Assembly (NCBI GenBank): GCA_963576735.1
Contig: OY755175.1
Location: forward strand, 11,920,401 to 11,984,400
Source: Bedellia somnulentella
Lineage: Eukaryota; Arthropoda; Insecta; Lepidoptera; Bedelliidae
Length of the DNA stretch: 64,000 bases
Direction of reading: 5' to 3'
Part shown: piece after piece, positions 1 to 30,824 of the stretch
Layout: each line of letters begins with the position of its first letter
How positions within the stretch are numbered: position 1 is the stretch's first letter
Position numbers and translations under genes: made by a program
Notes under the pieces: generated by a model
Database searches by the model: none
What the model was told of the DNA's origin: nothing
The model's input: only the letters and a program-made list of their open reading frames with translations

Positions 1-1023
1 TTTGATAAAAATCGGAGGAATAATCACCATTAAAAAAATATAATGTTAGTATATGGAAAAATTACGTAAACAATGCCAGCGCGTGAAAATAGAATCTATA
101 TTAATAATTTCGTCACGGGGTACGGTAGACTCGATCGAAACCTTACCTGAATAATAATACATAAAAAAATAATGATTTTGAGTCGACAACATCTATCCGC
201 AAAATTCGGATTGTCGAGTATTTTGCTAAATTTTAATGGTGCTGATTGCTGACAAACAAATCTTAGTCGCCATATTGACTGTCACCCGATGACATAAACG
301 TTCCGTTTCATAATGTTTTTCAATCGTTTCGCAAAGGACAAGAAAGTTTCGATTGAGTCTACCATACTCCTTAACGAAATTATTATTATAGATACTATAT
401 ACTTCAGTCTTTGACGTTTCTCGATAATATTATTTTTGCCACTTTTGTATCCGCTGTAGTGCATCACCAAATTGTAGTGCAGACTTCCAAACTACAATAA
501 GCCTAGCAATTACGCAAGCAGGAACTTAGAACACGTTTGTTCGAATTCATGACTTATATCTAGTCCAGTCAGTAATGACAGTTTCTGCGTCTCTATTTGT
601 AGTAATTTGTTCTGATTGTACTCATTATGCCGAAAATCATATTGAAGTAGTCGAAGTATTTCATAAAATCTTTCATTGGTCGTGTATTTGTTTGTTGTTT
701 CTCCTTGCATTTGGTAAATATTGTCACAATTCTGGCAAGTCGATGCAGCGAAGGGCTCTTCGTAACGATAGCAAATTTAGTATGTATGTCGGTATTCAGC
801 CATACGCTAGGATACCCCTTATTGTTCGATAGGCCCCCTTAGGCCGCGCGCAGTAAGAGCTACCGTATCCTAGACTGTTGCCGTCTACCTAGGCAGTTTG
901 TGCTGACTGAAGAAAAAAAGATATCTATAATAATAATTAATAGATAAAATCAATGAACGAATCTAGACGAATCTATGCCTTGCTTACCTTTAATATTCCT
1001 TGAGAACAGATGACTACAAAAGT
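1..1023. other. No recognisable gene
   Basis: AT-rich with scattered short frames lacking any family motif. A GC-rich patch (GGCCGCGCGCAGTAAGAGC) at about 842-860 stands out but is unexplained. Confidence 0.5.
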
Positions 1024-1266
1024 ATACTTACTTACTTACTTATACTCACTGCTTTAAATCCCTAGACGGGGTAGCCAGAGCTAAGGATTTAGAAATTCCT
1101 CAGCCACTTTTGGAAAATTGAGTGGGGAAAGTGAAGGTTGTTGGTAATGGGTCTTTAAACGCATCGCCCAAAAATCCCTTGAAAGCCCCAATACCGTTAG
1201 TCGCCTCTTGCGTACACCCATCGTTAGAAACGGGGTAGTGTTATTCTAAACCGAGACTACACGGCG
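1024..1266 (-). repeat. SINE-A copy
   Basis: Antisense copy of a roughly 250-bp repeat whose sense form runs from TGTAGTGYCGGCTTAGAATA through GCGATGCGGTTGGAGACCCA and CCAAAAGTGGCTGAGGAATT to a TATG-type tail. The head shows no tRNA boxes. Here the tail is an ACTT run. Confidence 0.75.
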
Positions 1267-2304
1267 ATCTACCTATATTTTGTACCTAGATGTGTATTAT
1301 ATGCCAAATTTCACCACAGCGAAGCTCAGTTTTCATCTAGTTTCATATTCGATCGTCCCCAAGGCACGTCCGTTTGCGCTCCGACAGTTGGTAATTTTTC
1401 GAACTTTTGAACGCTAATATTCAAGTTCTAGAACATTTTTCCGAAAATTATTTTAACATTTTTTTTATCAAAGAAAATTGGTATTTAACTATTTAGATAT
1501 GTTTTTTTAAACAATGAACATTGTAAACAATTTAAGTTTTTCAAATCAGGACTGTAACTACCATGCAGTTTTGTGTAGAATCAACCACGCGTTTAGGTAA
1601 ACCAACAAAACGATAAGTAATATCTGAGAATCAGGCAATTGCTCGCTTCGCTCCTTTTATTGGCATCCGACGGTCCCATGCCAACCTAGTATTAGATACC
1701 GCAGTCTTCGTAGGGAAGGCTGTAGCAAAAGTAAAACGTAATCTACCATTACCAAAGCTATTTTATTCCATATTGACGAAAATGACGCCCCTAAAGCAGC
1801 GCATCGAAAGCTAACGGATAGAGGAAAAAAACTGAATTGTGATTTTAATAATAGGGATGAAATAAGCAGACAAATGTCCGGCTGTTTCTGTTTAATTGTC
1901 TTACCGAAAGATATTTGTGCTGGTTAGTATGTACTTGTAGAACTGCTCGGCAAAACCGGCAAAAAACATTACTCAATATCGTTATGTGGGAATGTGTCAG
2001 AGCGATATGGATGAAAATGGAGAAGTCAGAGTACAATTTATGACGACATTTGAGTGTAAATCAACTTGATGAAATTTGATGAGACAGGCAATTTGATGAA
2101 ATTATTGCGAAGCTGGAAGCTCCAGAGAAAAAGACTGAATGAAATAGTATGTTCATAAAATTTTCACCAAATATTGACGTATTTGAAAAAATATATTAAT
2201 TTAAGTGATAACAAAAGTATGCTTATTAGCAATAAATATGTATTTTTCTCTGATTTCGTTTCTATATAAGTTAAAATGAGTTTGTATTCACTTAAACTAG
2301 ACTG
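1267..2304. other. No recognisable gene
   Basis: AT-rich spacer. Short frames such as 2036-1845 (minus) have no recognisable motif. Confidence 0.5.
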
Positions 2305-2695
2305 GTTGCACCCGCGATAATTTAATGTTGCACCCGCGATTGATTAAAAAACGAATAATTCATTGTCTATTTTCTTTTTGTTTAGAGTTTTTATTTTATT
2401 TACTTTGTTATTTAAACAGCCTACAAAATATTAAGGCATAACATATTAAATGTATCACAATTAACAGATTTATGCGTTTCCTGTCTATGATCTGGAAAGT
2501 TTGGACAAATACGTTGCACCCGCGATGGCACTTTGAACATTCCTCCTAGCTTTTAAAATATTATTTGAAAATCCTTGTCAACAAATATAAAAAGAAAATA
2601 TTAAAATGTAGCCTTTCAAAGACTCATTTCATTAAAAATGTTTTTTATTTAATTAAATCAACCTAAAACATGCGTCTAAATGTTGCACCCGCGAT
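2305..2695 (+). repeat. Four dispersed copies of a 14-bp motif GTTGCACCCGCGAT
   Basis: Exact copies start at 2305, 2327, 2513 and 2682, all on the same strand, in very AT-rich DNA. Spacing is irregular. No inverted ends or ORF are visible around them. They may be subterminal repeats of an unrecognised transposon or clustered protein-binding sites; the sequence does not decide. Confidence 0.6.
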
Positions 2696-2849
2696 AATGG
2701 AATGACCCTTTTAAGGTTTATTGTGGGTTTTGGATTAGTTTAATTTTATTAAATACGTTCGTAATTGCGCCGGAAAATCGCTATACAGATTTTTGCTTAA
2801 ATGTGCTTTCATGTTAGTACGCCAGTTAAGAGTCTGTCTCTTTTAGGGC

Positions 2850-3956
2850 CTATTGTAAAATTTAGCGCAATGGTTACAAATTATAGCACTCTTGAATAGT
2901 GTAGCTTTGAGTTTGTGAAAGCGCTTTTATGAACGTTTAAGTATCTCTGAAAATAAGCCCTTTCAAACAAACAATCAGAGTTACAAACTTTGCATACGTC
3001 ATACATATACTTACGACTATCTTTTGCCCCCGCAACCGTATTCAGTAGTCACGTGCGACGACAGCACGATGGCTTATTTCATGTATAAGATTGGTGTTTC
3101 CATATCGATTTCTATGATTCTTTTTTTATTTACATACATACATACATACTTATACGCACAGCTATAAATCCCTAGAAAGGGTAGCCAGAGTTAAGGAATT
3201 AGAAATTCCTCAGCCACTTTTGGAAAGTTGAGTTAGGAAAAAATGGTAAAATAAAGGTTGTTGGTGATGAGTCTCCAACCGCATCGCCCAAAAATCCCTT
3301 AATAGCCCCAATACCATTAGTCGCCTTTTACGTACATCCACCGGAAGAAATGGGGTAGTGATATTCTAAGCCGACACTATACAGCATTATTTTTATTTAA
3401 TAGTTAATTATGTAAACTTTTTTGAACTAGAGATGACTGAGAGTGTTATAAACGAAAAAGTAAACTAATATAACCAGAATGCTCCAAAGTGCTAAGCTAA
3501 CAGGAGTTACACGTGTTATTGTGAGTCAACCATAAAAAATAGACATATGCTGTACAAAAATTTTTTGAGATATTAATATGTAGAATATTTCCGTCATACA
3601 TCATTTCTATGTAACTTTAACCATAGAGGCTGCACACGTGACGGAAGCTTAGAAAATGAAGTATTTCTTCCGTTTTCCCAGAATTCCCCTTCACTATTCT
3701 GTTGAAAACTTTAGCCTATAACTTTAATATACTATAACCTCCCCAGGAGCATGAAGAATAATTGTACCAAGTTTCGTTAAAATCCGTCCAGTAGTTTTTA
3801 TTTCCATAAAGTACATACAAATCGACAGACAGACAAAAATTTTACTGATTGCATTTTTGGCATCAGTATCGATCACTAATAACCCCCTGATCGTTATTTT
3901 GAAAATATATTTCATGCACAGAATTGACCTCTCTACAGATTTATTATAAGTATAGA
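2850..3956 (-). mobile_element. Helitron-like element, 3'-truncated, with SINE-A inserted
   Basis: The reverse complement begins TCTATACTTATAATAAATC (5' end at 3956) and follows the 25364-26316 copy through the GTGAGTCAACCATAAAA and AATCAGAGTTACAAACTTTGC segments. It fades near 2850 before the CTAG end. A SINE-A copy interrupts it at 3133-3389. No coding capacity. Confidence 0.65.
3133..3389 (-). repeat. SINE-A copy inserted in a Helitron-like element
   Basis: Near full length, antisense, with an ACATACATACATACT tail at left. The likely target duplication TTTTTATTTA at 3123-3132 and 3390-3399 is exact but low in complexity. Confidence 0.8.
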
Positions 3957-6594
3957 CAGTTCTAAAAAGTTGATTCTGAAAAGAACACTATATTTAAGAG
4001 ACAAAACGTATTCAAAGGAAAATCGTCTGCTGCATTGAGAGCCGACCGCGCGACTTCCTCTCTCATTTATGTTCCGTCTCCCTCTCTCCGAAGCCGATCG
4101 GGCTACGAGACAGTGACTTCCCGCTTTAATGAAATTGTATTATTTTTTAAACTATAAGTCCAAATCTGATGTAGTAATATAAATAACGTAAATCATCTAC
4201 GTTAAATGTTCCTATTTACAAAATCACTTAAATTGATAAGGACTTATGTTTAGATCCTATAATATAAGGTTAATAATGTAGCTTTTTTTAAAAATTGACA
4301 TACATATCTGTATTCTGATTTACTTCAAGAGGATAGATATACTCTTACGGACTTTTTTTGTTTTTGTTATATATACTGATATCTTCGTTCATATTACAGA
4401 ATATTTTTCTTCTTCTATCTCTTATGGTGGGTATCCACTATGTTCGCGAACCTTTTACCATCAGCTGCTCTGCCCCAGAGTTAAATATCGTAAGACATTA
4501 TGCTTTGAGAAAAGTTGTTACAAACTAATCGAGCTGTCTGTACATCTGTCAAATGTCCTATTTTCCTAGTGGCACATGCAGCACTGCTTAGCCTACCAGC
4601 TAGTGAGCTAATGCATTTGGTTTTTTTGCCATTCAATACAAGATTATTGGACGCAAACATTGTTTGAATCTGTGTTATTCACCTCGTTAATATCCTGATT
4701 ATTTCTTTTAACGCCAAATACTAGAAGTATAATCAGAAAGTCTGTTTTATAAGTATACGATTAAATTGGATCACAAATCTGCATACCATTAGTAACGTAT
4801 TCGATGTTTACGTCGCCGTCGATTATATTGGTAACAACACTAAAATGTTAAAAGGTCATTGACGTTTTTTTGTTTACAATCCTATTTTTTCTAATTGATA
4901 CGAAATATACCTACCCTTATCTTGTCTTATGCTTACATCTTGGATTCAGTTCAGGTTCAGTCCAAGAGCCAGTGAAAAGCTACTTGTCCAATCTAAGGTA
5001 TGCAAGATATGGTTGTCTGCGGAAGTGACATATGCAATGACGCTGTCTGCTAAGATGAATATAAGCTTCGTTGAATGCAAAACAATCGAATTAAAGTCAA
5101 CGCAGCTTTATTTGTGCTATGTAGATTTGTATACTCTTTGGTAATATTAAAATTAGTAGACAAAAGTTAAGTTCATTCAATTCGTTCAATTCAATACAAA
5201 TCAATCGGTCAATCTGTCCAACCTTTTGCAAATTTGTTAAATAAAAACACTTATCGAATTATTTACTAAAGCATTGAAATTATCTTTTTGATTAATCCTA
5301 CAATCGTAATGACCCGATGTATAAGATGATATTTCAAAATGTGGTGATGTGCTGACAAATATTTTTATAATTAGTGAGTGATGTGAAGTTCCAAGTTTTG
5401 TTAATTGAAGCTGATCAGTCAACTTCTGCGTAACCACTAATAAAAATAAACATAATATTGATAAGAGATTTATGGGAGTTTACAGAGAAATGACTACTTG
5501 ACGACATTCAACTGCAGAAGTCACGTTTATTGATAAGAGGTAAAGTTTATTCAATTAGATGCCTAGCGCATTCAACTGAAGAATTAGTGTTTTGCATTGC
5601 AATTATTTGTTACATAGATGTTTTTTGTGTAAATTGATTGTTCAGTCACTATCTTATCGAGTTATCACGATTGAAGTAACTTTGTGTTTCATGATAAGCT
5701 TATCTTATATTATTAGGATAAATGTTGATTTGCTGAACCAAATTGTTGAGCAAAAATTGACATATTTTGTAAGTTATTTAATCTAAACCTAGGAGAGGGT
5801 AACATTGTTTTAACTAATGCTACAAGATGTCTAAATAGATAATTTCTAGCCAAATCAACTTTATATCAACACCTAATTATATCAAATTATAAACCACTCT
5901 CTCCTTTTAACATATAATGTTGGTATCATAATAATTGTATATTATGACCTTGCCAATTATGTGGCTAATAATTATAACTATATAAACAGGTCTTATTATG
6001 TTTTTATTTTAAGGGCATATTACTACCATTGGTAATGCTGAGTCAGTTGAAAGGTTACAAAATTGCACTCCATTTGTTTAAACTAAATAAAATTAGTTAT
6101 GTTTCCAAAAAACATGGTTTTCTTCTAACACCATTGAATCTGAGTACCTATTCACTCTCCAATAGTTTTTCAGCAAAACACGGCTATGTTTTTAAAGAAG
6201 TTTCATTATTTTCTGAGTCTACTGAGTGCTAGCTGCTCTAATAGGCATTCAAACATACCACATTTTGCATTAATATGTGCCTCCACACAGCACAATATAT
6301 GTGTGTTTTCCCTATAATGTGGAAATATTTTTTTGTGAAGAAACTTCAAAGTTTTCCTGTACCCATTTTAATGACCTGCAGTTACTTGAAGTTCTTCCTG
6401 TAGGAGTCCTGCATCAAGTGTTTCTCTAAGTCTAGCCAACCTCTTTTTGATTTCTGGTTAACTGGCATTAAAAGCAAGTATGACTTGTTTTTTTTTTGTG
6501 TCCTGTATTGGGTACTAGTTATATTCTTAATCTGAGTTCACTAAATCATAAATGGTAGGGCCTGATAGTGATGTTGTCCCAAATCTCATGTTTG
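3957..6594. other. Spacer upstream of Su(dx)
   Basis: A pyrimidine-rich block (CGACTTCCTCTCTCATTTA, CCGTCTCCCTCTCTCCGAAG) at 4050-4110 is the only compositional feature. Non-coding first exons of Su(dx) may lie here or to the left but cannot be placed. Confidence 0.4.
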
Positions 6595-6960
6595 CCTGCA
6601 AATATTGGGTGCGGCTGACGAAGCATGAGAGTAGAGTGTATGTAGTAGAGAAGAGGGCCCTCAGAAAAAAAATTATTTTAAAGCTATGTGGTTGAGTGAA
6701 AAATAGTGGAATTCATGAAAGGTGCAGTGTGAAAGGTGATATTGTAAAAAAATATGAAGAATGAATGTTAAGATGGATTGGGTACATAAGGCAGTAAATC
6801 CAGTAGAGATTGGGTAATCCATAAATAATAATGTTGGGCTATGAGATAGAGTAAGAAATTATGTAATTTCCAAATGGTAGGGTGTGAGAGGATATTGTGA
6901 AAAAGACAGAAAATGAAATATTAAAATGGTTTGTGCACAAAGAGAGGATAAATGTCAGTA
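6595..6960 (+). mobile_element. Degenerate LINE-B fragment
   Basis: In the plus frame it reads HESRVYVVEKRALRK then GIHERCSVKGDIVKK and MLRWIG, parallel to [15 protein letters not shown]...[12 protein letters not shown] of LINE-B, with stops and shifts. A second, weaker repeat of the GTGAGAGGATATTGTGAAAAA part follows at about 6885. It lies upstream of Su(dx). Confidence 0.5.
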
Positions 6961-7139
6961 AATTGCTGAAAGAGCTATAGACTTTGTTGATGGTTAAGTA
7001 AGTAAAGGATGATCCTGTATAACATTTTATATCCTTAATGAGAATGGGACTTTTAAGCTGTTTCTTAGAATAGCATTAACACTTTTCTTCCCTTGGCTGT
7101 TGTAAAAAGTAATTAAGAGCATTACATTGCAGAATTTTT

Positions 7140-7235
7140 TATTACAATATTTTCCCCACTTAACTTCTAAAGCTTAGGAATTCCTAATTCTGAAGCTGTC
7201 ACTACTCCTCTTTGTGATTTATAGCCCTGATTGTA
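7140..7235 (+). repeat. Partial SINE-A; list of further partial copies
   Basis: The 3' half only. Other partial or degraded copies: 23709-23745, 24750-24805 (tail pair), 25155-25270, 26675-26740, 35830-35930 (minus), 41930-41990 and 44195-44275 (minus). With the entries above this makes about 24 copies in 64 kb. Confidence 0.55.
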
Positions 7236-7549
7236 TGTTTGTGCTTGTATATCACATAGAAATTGAAGATGTGTGAGCATGAGGCAACAGAAGTGTGAAG
7301 ACAAAAAAAAATATTAAAAAAGATTGATGGACATTCATGAAGTTAAAGAGGTTTTACAGGATTGAAGATCCAGACCTTAAGCTGTTAACTTGATATATTT
7401 TTTATATTTGCCAAATGATTTGCATTTATGTTAAAGTTGTGTGAAAATGCTAAGTGCTGTAATTGTAAATATGAATATCACTAGACTGACATGTGTTCAA
7501 ACTCCATCTCTTTAAATAAATGTAATTATTTTTTATTTATTTTTTACAG

Positions 7550-7600
7550 ATGGTTATGGTGCTTCAATATTACAGAGTTTTTCTCTAACCTCAACTCATC
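7550..7600 (+). promoter_or_regulatory. 5' leader exon of Su(dx) with a possible 12-residue upstream ORF
   Basis: A pyrimidine tract and TTTTTACAG at 7541-7549 make a good 3' splice site, so the leader continues in an unseen upstream exon. The exon opens with ATG (7550-7552), followed by another ATG two codons on; this reading frame ends at TAA before the main ATG at 7601. If both are in the mature mRNA, ribosomes meet a short upstream ORF first. The effect on translation is inference. Confidence 0.5.
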
Positions 7601-26915
<19,315 letters not shown>

Positions 26916-28919
26916 TTTATGATCATACAGAAATGTTATTTTTATTCTATTTAGTTTGCAATTTTTACTCTTAATTATATTTTGTACCTATAACATTGTG
27001 TTAAATGCAAGTAATAAGCACCCAGAACAAAACCTACAGGCTACACGCAGATAGCTTTGTCATTTTATCGAATTTTGTTCAAGTCATGAATTATTTTAAT
27101 AGGTGGAAAAGTAATTACTGTATATTTTGTGCTTTGTTCAAATGTTGGGGTGATAATAATTACTGGAACAAAATTCGTTAAGTTGGCCCACGCTTGTATC
27201 TGCGGTCGGTGTTAAGTTTACTACATCTTGGTTTATGCGGTTCCGTTTTGTCTCCTGTGACCTTTTCCACTTACATGCACATACACACCAAGGGCTTTTA
27301 AAACACATAAATACAAGTTATCATTCTAGAGTTAATATAATCTGCTATTTTTAGGTCTTTTGCAAATTGCAATATGTGATTTTCGGGTTATGATTTGGAA
27401 TATTCTCACCTGCCTTCTAATTTATTCATTATTTTTTTCTTATGAAATGTAATATTAAGCTTCAGTATTTTTTATAAACATGAAACTTATCCTAATAAAT
27501 TATAGTTTTGTTTTATATTTTTTAACGTATGTAGAAACCGTAGTACAAATGTTATATTATTTTATTTTGATGAACATTCATGATATGATACTGCGTCGAG
27601 CAACTGATTGATAAGAAATAGGGCAGCATTGGTCATAGTAATATTTTCCATTTATGACTTGTACAATCTTGTTATGTTTTAAATTTGAAAATATGATGCA
27701 TGTGACAGGTATTCAGACCGAAAAATACTTAACATTACAATTTAAAAATATATAAAAGAAATGATGAAATTAGAAGACAGATGGATAAGTTTGTTAAATT
27801 TTTAGGTTATGTTCTTATAAATAAAATAAATAGCGTTCTGTGGTATGGAATAGCATCAATGGAATTGATGATTAATATTTATAATTTATATTCATTCATT
27901 AATGATTTCAGCAAATTGTTTAAAATTTCCATTTCATTATTATTTTAATATCATTGGACTAGATCAATTTCTAAATATGTATAATAAGAGACCAACCAAA
28001 TAGTAATCTATAGTTAATATTATCCTGTTTTATATAAAAATATTGTAGATATCAATAGAGATCGGTCATTCGTATGTAAGAATCATTATTTTGTTCGAGT
28101 TATATTGAATTTAAATAAGGTTTATAGCATTCAATAAATTATATGTACATTATTGCACATTATTTATTTTATTCCGTTACAAAAACTACTAATTGAATAC
28201 AGTTACGCATGTTGGAAGTCATTGAAATTCAGACTCACTGTGGAAGCATACAACACTGAATGCAAGCAGAGGATATAACATAGTCAAGTTAGATACATTC
28301 TATATCGTTTCTGACTGATATCGGCCACAGCAACTGGGATGCGACTATTGAGAATGTCGCTCATGTGCTCTCATGTGACTAACATAGCTTTGCAACAAAT
28401 TTTCTACGACACTTGCTGCAAGTCAGTTCCCCTCCAATATAGTTACAATGGATGGCCGCAGCGGTCCGACCTGGAGCTCATCTCGCTTTAATCGAATCGA
28501 ACTCACCGCGTTTACCAGCATATAACATACGAATACCACAAAACTACGCTTGGATAGATGCAGGAAGTCTGATCTGATCTTATACACGCATAAATGAAGG
28601 TTTGAAATCAGTGTTTTTGCTGTCCATATTTTCAGTCGACATAGTTCCACATAAAGCAACAGAGGGGACGTCATATATACCACTAAAACTAATTATTAAT
28701 TTCAATTGAAAGAAACCGTTGATGTATAAAAAGCGTTCAGTTGAAGTTAATCATATATATTAACTTACAGACTGCTTTTAACCCTGTGATGACATAATTC
28801 TCTGGCTAGAAATCTCGAAAGGAATGCTAATAAATAAAAAAACATACGTATGGATTTAACTTTGTGGCTGTCTGAAGTCAACAACCGATATGCTCATGAA
28901 ATACAAGTTCAGTCCGACG
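26916..28919. other. Su(dx) 3' flank and spacer
   Basis: Candidate Su(dx) polyadenylation signal AATAAA at 27494-27499, with more near 27820 and 28135. No ORF with recognisable content. Confidence 0.45.
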
Positions 28920-29230
28920 AAAGTGGATAGCCAAAGGTAATGGAATGACATACTGTGCAAGGAACAGCGTGCTCGTCTTATGGCTTTTGCAGTTATTGGT
29001 TGAATGCGTTACCATCTGAGGCGATTGGTACCCTACTCAATAGGTTGACTTTTTGTGTTGGGGTCTGTCTACTAATACTAATAGAATTGGTACCCAATTA
29101 AATTAAATTCTTTACGCTTTGGAGTACAAGTCCGACAGGGCGTGGTGGTCTTTCATGCCCCCGCAGTGCATGTAGCCTGTCACACCATCCATGTTGCCCT
29201 CAACGTTAAGTCTTCTTCGGTCGAAATTAA
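28920..29230 (+). mobile_element. Decayed LINE ORF fragment in the Su(dx)-AlaRS spacer
   Basis: One frame reads NALPSEAIGTLLNRLTFCVGVCL, resembling a motif seen near the C-terminus of many insect LINE-like ORFs. The expected downstream zinc-binding part is unrecognisable. Weak. Confidence 0.3.
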
Positions 29231-29796
29231 ACACTAGTAAGCACTTCAAAGTAACTTTCTAAGGAAAATGGCGACTAGATGGTGATTACTAGGTGACGGT
29301 TTAGAGCTATAATATATTTAAGTCGCTTTAATATAAATCTTTGTTCAATTATATATAGATTTAGGAAAAATAATAGATGCTGAGTAATTTATCCATAATA
29401 AATTGTTAACATAAATATACGGACAAATATCATAAATCAAGTTAGTATTACTAAAGCTTCGCTGTCTGTCTGCATCTAATAAAAAATGATGATATAAGTT
29501 TCGATATTTGTCACGGATCACCACGCTGACGCACCACGTTAACAAAAATGGGAAATAAACCAAACACGTCTTTAGAAAAAACACAATGTCATTAGTGTAG
29601 GCCTGACTCAGGATTCTAACTTACGCTCCTGCATTCGAAGTAGTGTTCTTACCACTGATCCATCAACGTTCTATTGCAAACAGCTTTCATTGATATTGTT
29701 TTAAATACTTTTCCAACGAAGAAGAACGAAGCTGGTTTTCGCAAGCTAAAGTAATTGAATTGAATAAATATGTATAAAATATTATACTTAACTTTA

Positions 29797-30018
29797 GCTG
29801 TGTAGGGCTGGCTTAGAATATCACCGCCCCATTTCTTCCCGCTGGTGTTCTTAAGTAACTAAAGGTATTGGGGATTTTTGGGTTATGTGGTTGCAGACCA
29901 ATTACCAACAACCTTTATTTATCAAGCTTTTCCACACGCAACTTCCAAAAGTGGCTGAGGAATTTCTTACTCTGAAGCTGTAGCTACCCTTTCCAGGGAT
30001 TTATAGCCATATACACAC
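29797..30018 (+). repeat. SINE-A copy in the Su(dx)-AlaRS spacer
   Basis: Sense copy with several small deletions, from GCTGTGTAGGGCTGGCTTAG to TTTATAGCCATATACAC. Confidence 0.75.
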
Positions 30019-30213
30019 TTATTAATTTCAGTATTTTGTTCCGCTCCCTCTTTCTCGTATCAGGCCTTTTTAGTTCTTTATTAGGTAGGTAGGGATTATT
30101 GGGTGTCTTGTACCTAGATTCGAGTAGATCTTGTATTATGTTATAAATCGATCTTTCCTTACCAAAAGTCTTCTTAAATTGGGCCAATGTTAAATTAAGC
30201 TAACCTATAATCA

Positions 30214-30404
30214 CGGCTACATATCCCCAAACTAGGTAGCCAGAGCCTCGGAATCAACAATTCCTTTTGGAAGTTCGACTAAGAGTCTTTGGTGATAGGT
30301 CTCCAACCACATCGCCCAACAACTTCATTAAAAGCCCTTAGTCGCCTCGTACTTCACCTGTGGGAGAAATAAGGTAGTGCTGTTCGAAGCCAACACTACA
30401 CATG
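30214..30404 (-). repeat. SINE-A copy in the Su(dx)-AlaRS spacer
   Basis: Antisense, diverged, lacking a clear TATG tail; ends at GAAGCCAACACTACACATGC. Confidence 0.7.
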
Positions 30405-30449
30405 CTTAAACACAATATTGACAGATGTGTAAATAAGCGTTTTTTGGAC

Positions 30450-30545
30450 ATACATATACTCACGCCATTAGTTCCCATAGGGGTAGGCAGAGACTATCGA
30501 TCGCCATTTTATGCGATCCTGGAAAACCTCTCTAGCTTTGTTTAA
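30450..30545 (-). mobile_element. LINE-B 3'-end fragment
   Basis: Antisense tail: ACATACATATACTCACGCC, then TTAGTTCCCATAGGGGTAGG and the complement of the TKW...REV coding end. About 280 bp beyond the AlaRS stop. Confidence 0.7.
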
Positions 30546-30824
30546 ATCCCATAAATTTCCTTAAATATTTTTTTGGAAATGTTATAAAAACTGGTATTGG
30601 AGAGATGAATTAAACAACAATTTGTTCTCAAAGCACTTTAAAGGATATTTAACAGTAAAAAAGAAGACATATATTCTTTAAACAAATTTGAAAGTAATAC
30701 TAATTTCTTATAATGATTAAACATTATAAACAGATAAATAAAAGTATGTTTTATCTCATTGAACCAAGCAAAAAATGAAATATTCAAATGCACTTTAAAT
30801 TAAATGCAAAGTTATAAAACCTAA

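Noticed and set aside
575..832. 85-aa frame near the left end
   Set aside because: Low-complexity codon use, no motif, no splice partners.
3724..3915. Minus-strand 63-aa frame and similar frames in repeats
   Set aside because: Falls in the Helitron-like element; no domain, same sequence is non-coding in the other copy.
28320..28480. Minus-strand CSKCRRKFVAKLC, a possible zinc-finger piece
   Set aside because: Too short, followed by stops, and no second half of the finger or neighbouring motif could be found.
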